Below, one piece after another: positions 33,694 through 41,282 of a DNA stretch of 41,282 nucleotides (within the stretch, counting starts at the first letter, position 1; each line of letters begins with the position of its first letter). Source of the DNA: an uncultured Ruminococcus sp. Its GTDB lineage: Bacteria > Bacillota > Clostridia > Oscillospirales > Ruminococcaceae. Under the pieces are notes generated by a model, which was given only the letters and a program-made list of their open reading frames with translations, was not told where the DNA came from and ran no database searches. The position numbers and the translations under genes are program-made. The stretch is from the NCBI GenBank assembly GCA_902787365.1, contig CADAGC010000012.1, positions 1-41,282 on the forward strand. Direction: 5' to 3'.

Positions 33694-34959
33694 TTATCTT
33701 CCTTTTATCTTATCCCAATAAGCCTTTGAAGCCTGTTCGTTCTTGTTCTCACCATAGGTGTAATAGGTCTTATCCTTAAGGCTGTCGGGCAGATACTGCT
33801 GCTCGACCCAATGATTAGGGTAATTATGCGGATAAAGGTAATGCTGTCCCTTGACCGCCGCACCCTCGCCGTCAAAATGCTTATTCTGCAAATGGCGTGG
33901 GAAATCACCCGTGATGCCTTTTCTAATATCGGAAAGCGCTGCATCTACAGCAAGGTAGGCGCTGTTTGATTTGGGCGCTGTTGCAAGGAGTATCACCGCA
34001 TCAGCAAGAGGAATACGTGCTTCGGGAATACCAAGCTGCAAAGCGCTGTCAACACAGGCCTTGGCTATTGTAATAGCCTGCGGATAAGCAAGGCCTATAT
34101 CCTCACTCGCAATAACCAGCAAGCGGCGGCAGAGTGATATGATATCACCCGCCTCTAAAAGCTTTGCCGCATAGAATATCGCCGCATCAGGGTCAGAGCC
34201 TCTTATTGACTTCTGCAAAGCAGACAGCTCGTCATAATGCTCATCGCCTGCCCTGTCGTAACGCATATTGCTTCGCTGTGTAAGGGTCTTGACTATATCC
34301 ATACGAACAGTAAGGGTTTCGCCGTCATTATCGGCAGAAAGTGCGCACAGCTCAACTGTATTGATACTCTTTCTAACATCACCGCCGCAGCCTCTTGCTA
34401 TGTGCTCGACAACACCCGGTTCAAGCCGCAGCTTCATGCCTATATCATCAGCCGCAAGCTGAAATGCACGCTTGATAGCAGGAATTATATCCTCAGGCGT
34501 TATCGGCTTGAACTCAAAGACCGTAGAACGGCTAATTATAGCGTTATAAACGTAAAAGTAAGGATTCTCGGTGGTAGAACTGATGAGAGTTATCTTTCCG
34601 TTTTCGATGTATTCAAGGAGTGACTGCTGCTGTTTTTTGTTAAGATACTGAATCTCGTCAAGGTAGAGCAGTATGCCGTTATAGCCCATGAGCGTGTCAG
34701 TCTGCGAGATAATATCCTTGATATCATTAACAGAAGCCGAAGTGCCGTTGAGCTTGCAAAGCTGCATATTAGCATTCTCTGCGATTATTCGGGCAACAGT
34801 TGTCTTGCCCACACCCGACGAGCCATAGAATATCATATTCGGGATATGACCGCTTTCGATTATTCGGCGAAGCGGCCTGCCCTCGCCTAAAAGTTCACGC
34901 TGGCCTACGACCTCGTCAAGAGATGTGGGGCGTATCCTGTCTGCAAGAGGGGCGGGCAT
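33694..34959 (-). CDS. rarA: Replication-associated recombination protein A (MgsA/RarA AAA+ ATPase)
   Basis: AAA+ ATPase, related to clamp loaders, that acts at stalled replication forks. The 421-aa protein starts MPAPLADRIRPTSLDEVVGQ. Walker A is YGSSGVGKTTVARI near residue 46, Walker B LLYLDEIQYLNKKQQ near 98 and sensor 1 LISSTTENPYF near 128. An arginine-finger segment (AIISRSTVFEF) and the C-terminal RarA tetramerisation region (PLADAVILLATAPKSNSAYL, then LYPHNYPNHWVEQQYLPD) follow. The ATG overlaps the metA stop by one base (TGATG), with GGAGGG inside metA, so the two are translationally coupled. Confidence 0.97.
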   Translation of the reverse strand: MPAPLADRIRPTSLDEVVGQRELLGEGRPLRRIIESGHIPNMIFYGSSGVGKTTVARIIAENANMQLCKLNGTSASVNDIKDIISQTDTLMGYNGILLYLDEIQYLNKKQQQSLLEYIENGKITLISSTTENPYFYVYNAIISRSTVFEFKPITPEDIIPAIKRAFQLAADDIGMKLRLEPGVVEHIARGCGGDVRKSINTVELCALSADNDGETLTVRMDIVKTLTQRSNMRYDRAGDEHYDELSALQKSIRGSDPDAAIFYAAKLLEAGDIISLCRRLLVIASEDIGLAYPQAITIAKACVDSALQLGIPEARIPLADAVILLATAPKSNSAYLAVDAALSDIRKGITGDFPRHLQNKHFDGEGAAVKGQHYLYPHNYPNHWVEQQYLPDSLKDKTYYTYGENKNEQASKAYWDKIKGR

Positions 34960-35885
34960 CAGACACCCTCCTCCCCTATCTTGTTGATATCAAACGGTGT
35001 CTTCTGATATACGCAGTAATTGAGCCAGTTAGCATACATGAGGTTTGCCGAGCACGACCAGTTGAAAACAGGCCTGTTCTCAGTATCATTATCGGGAAAA
35101 TAATTATAAGGCAGATCTATCTTCAAGCCTTTTTTCTTATCTCTGAAATATTCCTTGGCAAGGGTGCGCCTGTCATACTCCCAATGGCCGAAGAGGTAGA
35201 AATTACGCTCTGCCTTATCGGAAACGACGTGAACACCCGCCTCATTCGATTCAGCAACTACAATAAGATCATCTATCTTCTCGATATCCTCACGCCTAAC
35301 CTCGGTATGCCTTGAATGAGGACAATGGAACACATCACCGAAGCCCTTTAAAAGCAGGCTCTGCGGATAGTCGATGTGGTGTTTGAAATTGCCGAACATC
35401 TTGGCTTCAAGAGTATACTTAGGGATACCGTAGCGGTAATAAAGCGCTGCCTGTGCACCCCAGCATATGTTGATAGTTGAATAAACATTAGTCTTAGCCC
35501 ACTCAAAGACCTCACAAAGCTCGTCCCAGTAATCAACGTCCTCAAATTCGAGAAGCTCAACAGGGGCACCTGTGATAATCAGGCCGTCGTACTTGTTATC
35601 CTTGACCTCATCAAAGGACTTATAGAATGCAAGCATATGCTCCTGCGGGGTATTCTTTGAAACGTGATTCATCTGCACAAGGTCTATATCAACGTGCAGA
35701 GGGGTGTTACTCAAAAGCCTGAGAAGCTGTGTCTCGGTGGTTATCTTATCAGGCATGAGGTTAACAATAGCTATCCTCAGCGCCCTTATATCCTGGTGGT
35801 CTGCACGGTCATTGGGGATAACGAATATATTTTCCTTTTCAAGCGCCGCAAATGCGGGCAGATCGTTTGGTATCTTAATAGGCAT
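34959..35885 (-). CDS. metA: Homoserine O-acyltransferase MetA, predicted acetyl-CoA type
   Basis: Acylates homoserine, the first committed step of methionine synthesis. The 308-aa protein begins MPIKIPNDLPAFAALEKENI. Nucleophile Cys141 is in NICWGAQAALYY, with His234 and Glu236 in YLFGHWEYD and Lys47 in MPDKITTETQ. The position that sets acyl specificity is Glu110 in GAPVELLEF (Gly in E. coli). In this family Glu there correlates with acetyl-CoA use, so the product is probably O-acetylhomoserine, despite the common annotation as a succinyltransferase. It has its own promoter with a ~30-nt leader and no SAM riboswitch. Confidence 0.96.
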   Translation of the reverse strand: MPIKIPNDLPAFAALEKENIFVIPNDRADHQDIRALRIAIVNLMPDKITTETQLLRLLSNTPLHVDIDLVQMNHVSKNTPQEHMLAFYKSFDEVKDNKYDGLIITGAPVELLEFEDVDYWDELCEVFEWAKTNVYSTINICWGAQAALYYRYGIPKYTLEAKMFGNFKHHIDYPQSLLLKGFGDVFHCPHSRHTEVRREDIEKIDDLIVVAESNEAGVHVVSDKAERNFYLFGHWEYDRRTLAKEYFRDKKKGLKIDLPYNYFPDNDTENRPVFNWSCSANLMYANWLNYCVYQKTPFDINKIGEEGV

Positions 35886-35920
35886 TTATATCAGTCCTTG
35901 TAATTATAATGTATTATCTT

Positions 35921-35949
35921 ATTATATCATATTTTTCGGCATTCTGCAA
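35921..35949 (-). promoter_or_regulatory. Promoter of metA-rarA
   Basis: Minus-strand TTGCAG (35944-35949), 17-bp spacer and TATAAT (35921-35926) with an upstream TG (extended -10). A run of nine Cs on the coding strand (35950-35958) abuts the -35 element. Confidence 0.85.
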
Positions 35950-35979
35950 GGGGGGGGGTAATCAAGTGTTTGAAAAACA

Positions 35980-36597
35980 TCATTTAATCAGGTGTTCATA
36001 AACAAAAATCATAGAATACCAATATACAAAAACACCTGCAATGATAAGAAACAGCAGCTTATTTAGAATACCACGTATTATTCTTTTCCAGTACCTTGTG
36101 TCAGTATAATCACGTTCAAGACAGATCGTTCTATGGTCTTTTCTGTCAACTACTATATCTATCGGCAAATCTTTTTTAAGAGTTTTTCTGAACGCTATAT
36201 CATCAGCGTTAGCGTCATCATCAAGGATATAGCTATGCTTTTCCTTATCCTTTGAGTTTGAAGCCTGTATCTTTCTGTCATAGTACAGAACAGGAAAAAG
36301 GTCAATACGGGCAAGGTGCCTGCTGTTGTCTTCAAGATAATACTCAATGCGAAGTGTCATATACTCTGTATAAAGGTAGTTTTTCTCTTCTTCCGGCTTT
36401 TCTCGGACAAGTGATTTAATACTAGGGTCAGCAAAATCAATAGAAATAAGCCTGCCTGATATTTTTTCACCTCTTACTTTAAGAAAAAGCGGTCTTATAT
36501 CCTTTCTGATAAATTCTATTGTATTCCCGAGATAGAAAATAAAGCCGACAAAATCTAATATAACATATAAAAGGTCAAAAAAAACATCATTATTCAA
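35980..36597 (-). CDS. Two-TM membrane protein with a soluble middle domain, unknown
   Basis: A ~205-aa protein from a TTG start. An N-terminal hydrophobic segment (LLYVILDFVGFIFYLG) is followed by ~130 residues with mixed beta character and charged stretches, and a C-terminal TM segment (LLFLIIAGVFVYWYSMIFVY). The open frame extends to 36732, but that part would overlap the glyA end and run through the glyA terminator. TTG at 36597, with GGAAG about ten bases upstream, begins right after the terminator. It resembles DUF3592-like membrane proteins in layout, without certainty. Expression probably depends on glyA read-through, as no separate promoter was found. Confidence 0.6.
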   Translation of the reverse strand: MNNDVFFDLLYVILDFVGFIFYLGNTIEFIRKDIRPLFLKVRGEKISGRLISIDFADPSIKSLVREKPEEEKNYLYTEYMTLRIEYYLEDNSRHLARIDLFPVLYYDRKIQASNSKDKEKHSYILDDDANADDIAFRKTLKKDLPIDIVVDRKDHRTICLERDYTDTRYWKRIIRGILNKLLFLIIAGVFVYWYSMIFVYEHLIK

Positions 36598-36612
36598 TAT
36601 CCTGGCACTTCC

Positions 36613-36647
36613 TTTTAAAAATGCTCCCCCAAGAATGGGAGAGCATT
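36613..36647 (-). terminator. Terminator after glyA
   Basis: Minus-strand AATGCTCTCCC, loop ATTCTT and GGGGGAGCATT form an 11-bp stem (one wobble) followed by TTTTTAAAA, 15 bp after the glyA stop. Confidence 0.9.
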
Positions 36648-36661
36648 CATAATACAAAGAA

Positions 36662-37827
36662 TTATTCGTAAAGCGGGTACTTCTTGCAGATCTCTGTAAC
36701 GCCTGCACGGATCTCGTCTGCCTTGTTATCAAAGTCAGAAGCTGTGAGATAGATGAAGTGTGCTATCTTCTCCATATCCTCCTCAACAAGACCTCTTGTT
36801 GTTACAGCAGGTGTGCCGATTCTTACGCCGCTTGTAACGAAAGGCTTCTCGGGGTCGTTGGGGATAGCGTTTTTGTTGACTGTGATATATACCTCATCGA
36901 GTTTCTTCTCAAGCTCCTTACCAGTGATGCTGAAAGGACGAAGGTCAACGAGCATGAGGTGGTTATCTGTACCGCCCGAAACAAGGTCAAAGCCCTTAGC
37001 AAGAAGACCCTTGGCAAGTGCCTGTGCGTTCTTGACTACCTGCTCACCGTAAGCCTTGAACTCAGGTTTAAGAGCCTCGCCTAAGCATACAGCCTTAGCA
37101 GCGATAACGTGCATAAGAGGGCCACCCTGTGTGCCGGGGAATATTGACTTGTTTATCTTCTTTGCGATCTCCTCATCATTTGTGAGTATCATACCGCCAC
37201 GGGGGCCACGAAGTGTCTTATGAGTTGTAGTAGTAACAACATCAGCATAAGGCACAGGCGACTGGTGCTGGCCTGCAGCAACAAGACCTGCGATATGAGC
37301 CATATCTACCATGAAGTATGCGCCGACTTCCTTAGCGACCTCTTTTCAAGCTGATCATAATCTATAAAGCCGTCATCTGTAAGGCCGTAGGAGATGAAGT
37401 TATAGTTCTTACCGCTCATATTTACGGGTGAGCCGTGTGTAAGGTGGCCGCCGTCAGCAAGCGACATACCCATTATTGTATCGCCCACCTCGCAGAGTGC
37501 GAAATATACTGCCATATTAGCCTGTGCGCCAGAGTGAGGCTGAACGTTTGCAAACTTAGAGCCGAAGAGCTTGCAAGCTCTCTCGATAGCTATATTCTCA
37601 ACAACGTCAACGCACTCACAGCCGCCGTAATATCTCTTTGCAGGATAACCCTCAGCGTACTTATTTGTAAGAGCAGAGCCCATAGCTGCCATAACAGCAG
37701 GTGAAACGATATTCTCGCTTGCGATAAGCTCTAAGTTTCTTCTCTGTCTTGCAAGCTCAGCGTTCATAGCCTTGCTTACGTCTTCATCAAACTGGCCAAC
37801 AAAGCCGATAGTATCAACGATTTTCAT
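36662..37827 (-). pseudogene. glyA: Serine hydroxymethyltransferase gene, interrupted by a frameshift plus short deletion
   Basis: GlyA converts serine and tetrahydrofolate to glycine and methylene-THF using PLP. The first frame (from ATG 37827) gives a normal N-terminus ([43 protein letters not shown]) up to D-Y-D-Q-L-E-K (residue 162), then shifts and stops after 11 foreign residues. The other frame resumes at [19 protein letters not shown] and runs to the end, with the PLP lysine in [14 protein letters not shown]. Together they give ~388 residues against ~410 expected, so ~25-30 residues are missing at 37340-37347, including the usual G-x-S-A-Y-x-R segment. Both halves are otherwise intact, pointing to a recent lesion or an assembly error. 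Own promoter and terminator are present. Confidence 0.9.
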
Positions 37828-37872
37828 ATTATTACCAATTCCTTTCAGTTTATTGTAAAAACCTACCCTATT

Positions 37873-37901
37873 ATTATAACTTATTTTTACAAAAAAGGCA
37901 A
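37873..37901 (-). promoter_or_regulatory. Promoter of glyA
   Basis: Minus-strand TTGCCT (37896-37901), 17-bp spacer and TATAAT (37873-37878). The predicted leader to the glyA ATG is ~40 nt. Confidence 0.82.
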
Positions 37902-37920
37902 TAGATAAAACAAAAAATTA

Positions 37921-37949
37921 ATAAAAAATATCCGCCACATGGGCGGATA
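37921..37949 (-). terminator. Terminator after clpX
   Basis: Minus-strand TATCCGCC, five-base loop and GGCGGATA followed by TTTTTTATT, six bases after the clpX stop. It ends the tig-clpP-clpX operon. Confidence 0.93.
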
Positions 37950-37955
37950 CCATAT

Positions 37956-39215
37956 TTATGCAGATTTTCTCTTACCTCTTACTATCTCAGGCTCTGCCTC
38001 ACCATTGACGCAGTCCTCTGTTATAGTTATCGAAACGATAGTCTTATCAGCAGGGGCTTCAAACATTATCTTGGTAAGTATGCCTTCAACTATAGCACGC
38101 AGACCTCTTGCGCCTGTCTTCTGCTCGATAGTCTTCTTGGCGATTGCCTTCATAGCTTCATCTGTAACGGTAAAGTCGATACCGTCCATCTTGAAGAGCT
38201 TTGCATACTGTTTGATAAGCGAGTTCTTAGGCTCAGAGAGTATACGGCAAAGTGCTGCTTCGTCAAGCTCATCAAGAACTGTGATAACTGGAAGTCTGCC
38301 CACAAGCTCGGGAACTATACCAAACTTAACAAGGTCGTGAGGAACGACTTTCTTGAATACATCGTTATCGTTCTTCTTATCCTTTATATTGCCGCCGAAA
38401 CCTAATGAAGAAGAATCTGTTCTCTTCTTGATAACAGCTTCAAGGCCGTCAAACGCACCGCCGCAGATAAAGAGTATATTCTTGGTATCTATCTGAATGA
38501 ACTGCTGCTGGGGGTGCTTTCTGCCGCCCTGCGGGGGAACATTTGATACCGTGCCCTCAACTATCTTAAGAAGTGCCTGCTGAACGCCCTCACCGCTTAC
38601 ATCACGGGTAATAGAGGTGTTCTCGCTTTTTCTTGATATCTTATCTATTTCGTCAATGTAAATGATACCTCTCTCAGCAGCCTCAACATCAAAATCAGCT
38701 GCCTGAATAAGCCTTGTAAGCACGTTCTCAACGTCATCACCTACATAGCCTGCCTCAGTAAGAGTTGTAGCATCAGCTATAGCAAAGGGAACATTGAGAA
38801 GCCTTGCCATTGTCTGTGCAAGCAGCGTTTTGCCTGTACCTGTAGGGCCTAAGAGAAGAACGTTTGACTTCTGGATCTCTACATCATCATCGGCGCTGTC
38901 TTCAAAAGAAAGAATTCTCTTATAGTGGTTATACACAGCAACAGAGAGAGCTATCTTAGCTTCGTCCTGCCCGATAACGTACTCATCAAGAACTTTCTTT
39001 ATCTCGGTAGGCTTTACAAGCTTTATGCCGCTTTCCTTAGCTTTTTTTATCTCCTTGACTTTTGCGGGTGCCTTTGCGCCCTTATTCTGCTTTGCAAGAA
39101 TATCATAGCAGAACATAACACATTCATCGCATATGTGATTATCCCCTGCTGTGAACAGATTCTCTACCCTTGTTTCGGGCTTTCCGCAGAATGAGCATCT
39201 TTTAATATCAGCCAT
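37956..39215 (-). CDS. clpX: ClpX, ATP-binding unfoldase subunit of ClpXP
   Basis: AAA+ hexamer that unfolds tagged proteins and feeds them to ClpP. The 419-aa protein has the N-terminal zinc domain ([12 protein letters not shown] and [10 protein letters not shown], four Cys). Walker A is [16 protein letters not shown] near residue 121, Walker B is [16 protein letters not shown] near 186, and the pore-proximal and sensor segments ([36 protein letters not shown]) are complete. It starts 16 bp after the clpP stop. Confidence 0.98.
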   Translation of the reverse strand: MADIKRCSFCGKPETRVENLFTAGDNHICDECVMFCYDILAKQNKGAKAPAKVKEIKKAKESGIKLVKPTEIKKVLDEYVIGQDEAKIALSVAVYNHYKRILSFEDSADDDVEIQKSNVLLLGPTGTGKTLLAQTMARLLNVPFAIADATTLTEAGYVGDDVENVLTRLIQAADFDVEAAERGIIYIDEIDKISRKSENTSITRDVSGEGVQQALLKIVEGTVSNVPPQGGRKHPQQQFIQIDTKNILFICGGAFDGLEAVIKKRTDSSSLGFGGNIKDKKNDNDVFKKVVPHDLVKFGIVPELVGRLPVITVLDELDEAALCRILSEPKNSLIKQYAKLFKMDGIDFTVTDEAMKAIAKKTIEQKTGARGLRAIVEGILTKIMFEAPADKTIVSITITEDCVNGEAEPEIVRGKRKSA

Positions 39216-39231
39216 TTTACACCGTTCCTTT

Positions 39232-39822
39232 TTACTGTCTGTTGGTTATTATCTTGTCGATAAGGCCATATTCAAGCGACTGCTCGGCTGTCATATAATT
39301 ATCTCTTTCAGTATCGATATTTATCTGCTCAATGGGCTTGCCGGTATTGAGTGCAAGTATACGGTTCATCTTCTCTCTTGTTCTTACCAGGTGGTCGGAG
39401 TGTATCTTTATATCAGTACACTGACCGGAAAGACCGCCTGAGATAAGGGGCTGATGAATGAGTATCTCGCTGTTGGGGAGTGAGAATCTCTTGCCCTTTG
39501 CGCCGCTCGAAAGCAGGAACGAGCCCATAGAAGCCGCCATACCTATGCAGATAGTGGAAACATCGCACTTGATATAGTTCATAGTATCATAAATAGCCAT
39601 ACCTGCGGTGATAGAGCCGCCGGGGCTGTTGATGTAAAGGTCTATATCCTTATCGGGATCCTGACCTTCAAGATAGAGAAGCTGTGCAACTACAACGCTC
39701 GCAACATTATCATCAATAGCATCGCAAAGCATTATTATTCTGTCGTTGAGAAGCCTTGAATAGATATCATAGCTTCTCTCTCCTCTGCTCGTCTGTTCAA
39801 CTACATATGGTATAAGTGCCAT
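39232..39822 (-). CDS. clpP: ClpP, ATP-dependent Clp protease proteolytic subunit
   Basis: Serine peptidase tetradecamer that partners with ClpX. The 196-aa protein has the catalytic triad: Ser98 in [17 protein letters not shown], His123 in [11 protein letters not shown] and an Asp near 174 in [27 protein letters not shown] near residue 63 forms the substrate-strand and oxyanion region. GGAGG precedes the ATG at good spacing. It lies between tig and clpX, as in many Firmicutes. Confidence 0.98.
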   Translation of the reverse strand: MALIPYVVEQTSRGERSYDIYSRLLNDRIIMLCDAIDDNVASVVVAQLLYLEGQDPDKDIDLYINSPGGSITAGMAIYDTMNYIKCDVSTICIGMAASMGSFLLSSGAKGKRFSLPNSEILIHQPLISGGLSGQCTDIKIHSDHLVRTREKMNRILALNTGKPIEQINIDTERDNYMTAEQSLEYGLIDKIITNRQ

Positions 39823-39877
39823 TTTATTACCTCCATACTACATATAATGACATTTTTCTTTTTCTCTTTATAGACAA

Positions 39878-39901
39878 TTTCGCCCGCTAATGCGAGCGAA
39901 A
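39878..39901 (-). repeat. Hairpin between tig and clpP
   Basis: Minus-strand TTTCGCTCGC, loop ATTA and GCGGGCGAAA form a 10-bp stem with one wobble, 17 bp after the tig stop. No T-run follows (TTGTCTATAAAG), so it is more likely an mRNA-stabilising, processing or partial-attenuation hairpin than a full terminator. Confidence 0.7.
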
Positions 39902-39917
39902 ATTATCATCAAAATAA

Positions 39918-41204
39918 TCAGTTCTGCTTAATAACAGCAGCTTCCTTAATAAGATCAACTGTCTTTGAAACAGCAATATCCTTCTTAAGATCCTCAGCGC
40001 CTACGAAGTTCTTGACCTGCTCAAGCTCAAGCTGATAATTATCAGCCATCTTCTTGAACTCTTCCTCGATCTCGTCGTCAGATACCTGAACGTTCTCAAG
40101 CTGAGATATCTTTTCAAGAGCAAGACGAAGCTTGACCTGCTTCTCAGCCTGCTCGGAATAAGCCTTCTTTACTGTGTCAAGTGTCTGGCCTGTGTACTGG
40201 AGATACATATCAAGAGAGATGCCCTGGGGTCTGAGTCTCTGCTCAAGCTCGGAAACCATCTCGTTTGTTCTGCTGTCATACATCTCCTGCGGGATATCAG
40301 CCTTAAGAAGCTCTATAACCTTGTCGAAAACTGCGTTCTCAACATCAGCGTCAGCCTTCTTCTCAGCGTTCTCTTCAAGCTTCTTCTTAACGTCAGCCTT
40401 GAACTCGTCAACAGTCTCGAACTCTGTAGAATCCTTAACCATATCATCATCAAGCTCAGGAAGCTCCTTCTTGGAGATAGCCTTAAGATTGATCTTGAAT
40501 ACAGCAGGTGCGCCCTTAAGTTCCTCAACTTGATACTCCTCGGGGAATGTAACGTTTATCTCGAAGCTCTCGCCTGCGTTGTGACCAACTATCTGATCCT
40601 CAAAACCGGGAATGAACTGACCGCTGCCGAGGTTGAGTTCAAAGTCCTCAGCCTTGCCGCCGTCGAATGCAACGCCGTCCTTGAAGCCCTCAAAGTCGAT
40701 AACTACATCATCGCCGAGTTCTGCTGCTCTGTCGTCAACTGTGATTATTCTTACATTCTTCTCTCTGAGCTTGTCAACTTCCTTAGCTATATCGTCATCA
40801 GTAACAAGAGCAACTTCCTTAGTTACCTCGATGCCCTTATAGCCATCGATCTCAACCTCAGGCTTAGTAACAACTGTAGCCTTGAGCTTTACGCCGACTT
40901 CCTTGGAGATCTCCTCAACATCTATCTCAGGCTGAGCAACGATCTCAAGCTTAGACTCATCAAGTGCGCTGTTAACAACAGGACCGTAAACAAGGTTTAC
41001 AGCATCCTCAAAGAAAACATTCTCACCGTAGGTTTTCTCAATTATCTTTCTGGGAGCCTTACCCTTTCTGAAACCGGGGATAGCTATATTCTTTCTTGCC
41101 TTAAGATATGCCTTCTGAAGAGCGTCCTCAAACTGCTCGGGTGATATCTCTATTGCAAGCTCATACTTATTTGCCCCAACGTTATTTACTGACTTTAAAC
41201 TCAT
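39918..41204 (-). CDS. tig: Trigger factor
   Basis: Ribosome-bound chaperone and peptidyl-prolyl isomerase that receives nascent chains at uL23. The 428-aa protein has three expected parts. The N-terminal ribosome-binding domain carries the signature GFRKGKAPRKIIEKTYG near residue 44. The FKBP domain spans about 155-240 (DDVVIDFEGFKDGVAFDGGK, GSGQFIPGFEDQIVG). The helical chaperone C-terminus follows. AATGGAGGAATTC provides the ribosome-binding site. First gene of the tig-clpP-clpX set. Confidence 0.98.
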   Translation of the reverse strand: MSLKSVNNVGANKYELAIEISPEQFEDALQKAYLKARKNIAIPGFRKGKAPRKIIEKTYGENVFFEDAVNLVYGPVVNSALDESKLEIVAQPEIDVEEISKEVGVKLKATVVTKPEVEIDGYKGIEVTKEVALVTDDDIAKEVDKLREKNVRIITVDDRAAELGDDVVIDFEGFKDGVAFDGGKAEDFELNLGSGQFIPGFEDQIVGHNAGESFEINVTFPEEYQVEELKGAPAVFKINLKAISKKELPELDDDMVKDSTEFETVDEFKADVKKKLEENAEKKADADVENAVFDKVIELLKADIPQEMYDSRTNEMVSELEQRLRPQGISLDMYLQYTGQTLDTVKKAYSEQAEKQVKLRLALEKISQLENVQVSDDEIEEEFKKMADNYQLELEQVKNFVGAEDLKKDIAVSKTVDLIKEAAVIKQN

Positions 41205-41240
41205 TTTAGAATTCCTCCATTATTAAAATATATCCATAAC

Positions 41241-41269
41241 ATTATACCATATTTGGAATTATTTTTCCA
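41241..41269 (-). promoter_or_regulatory. Promoter of tig-clpP-clpX
   Basis: Minus-strand TATAAT (41241-41246) with TG one base upstream (extended -10) and a weaker -35, TGGAAA (41264-41269), at 17-bp spacing. The leader to tig is ~30 nt. No CtsR- or CIRCE-like operator was seen in the short stretch available. Confidence 0.72.
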
Positions 41270-41282
41270 GTACTTTTTTATA

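Noticed and set aside
35886-35979. SAM riboswitch upstream of metA
   Set aside because: The promoter leaves only ~30 nt of leader, too short for any SAM riboswitch.
36598-36732. 45-residue N-terminal extension of the two-TM protein
   Set aside because: It would overlap the glyA coding end and translate through the glyA terminator hairpin; no ribosome-binding site at its start.
1-41282. CRISPR array, insertion sequences, prophage or integron features
   Set aside because: No regularly spaced repeats, transposase-like frames, att-like flanks or tRNA genes were seen; the gene content is core chromosomal.

Overview
The window looks like chromosomal DNA from a Clostridia-class Firmicute, most like a Ruminococcus or a related Oscillospiraceae/Lachnospirales gut bacterium. 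The reasons are gene order and content: tig-clpP-clpX, infC-rpmI-rplT, dprA-topA-trmFO, plsX-rnc-radical SAM-smc-ftsY, yhbY-nadD-yqeK-rsfS, AddAB instead of RecBCD, YqeG, an acetyl-type MetA, strong Shine-Dalgarno sites, frequent TTG starts and TTGaca-17-TATAAT promoters. The genus is inferred, because no search could be run. No mobile element, CRISPR array, tRNA or rRNA is visible. Almost every gene is on the minus strand; asnB is the only convincing plus-strand gene, which fits one replichore arm.

Layout in minus-strand transcription order, from high to low coordinates. 41.2-38.0 kb: trigger factor, ClpP and ClpX (protein folding and proteolysis). 37.8-36.6 kb: glyA, which is broken by a frameshift with a missing segment. 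36.6-36.0 kb: an unrecognised two-TM protein. 35.9-33.7 kb: metA and rarA, overlapping by one base. 33.65-31.7 kb: asnB on the plus strand, preceded by a compact three-way-junction leader RNA that ends in a U-run. 31.54-31.1 kb: two very small membrane or secreted peptides with their own promoter and terminator. 31.0-23.8 kb: addB-addA (double-strand break processing). 23.8-22.4 kb: infC-rpmI-rplT behind an attenuator-like leader.

22.4-3.9 kb is one long, tightly packed string: a SpoU-type rRNA methyltransferase, dprA, topA, trmFO, plsX, rnc, a radical SAM protein, smc, ftsY, an isochorismatase-fold protein lacking its catalytic residues, rdgB, yhbY, nadD, yqeK, rsfS, a four-TM protein and leuS. 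rpsU (3.7-3.5 kb) has its own promoter and a long leader and was recovered by hand. It is followed by YqeG and small conserved proteins, an endonuclease IV-like TIM barrel, a 2H-phosphoesterase-like protein without its histidines, aroQ and the start of an Xaa-Pro peptidase.

The region is mostly housekeeping: translation, chromosome segregation, repair and nucleotide hygiene. The best candidate for something undescribed is the asnB leader RNA (31721-31792). Its predicted transcription start coincides with the first base of a closing stem whose other strand runs straight into the U-run. Next in interest are the interrupted glyA, the probable AUA start of infC, the rpsU leader with a possible upstream ORF, the orphan peptide pair, and two genes that keep a fold but have lost its catalytic residues.
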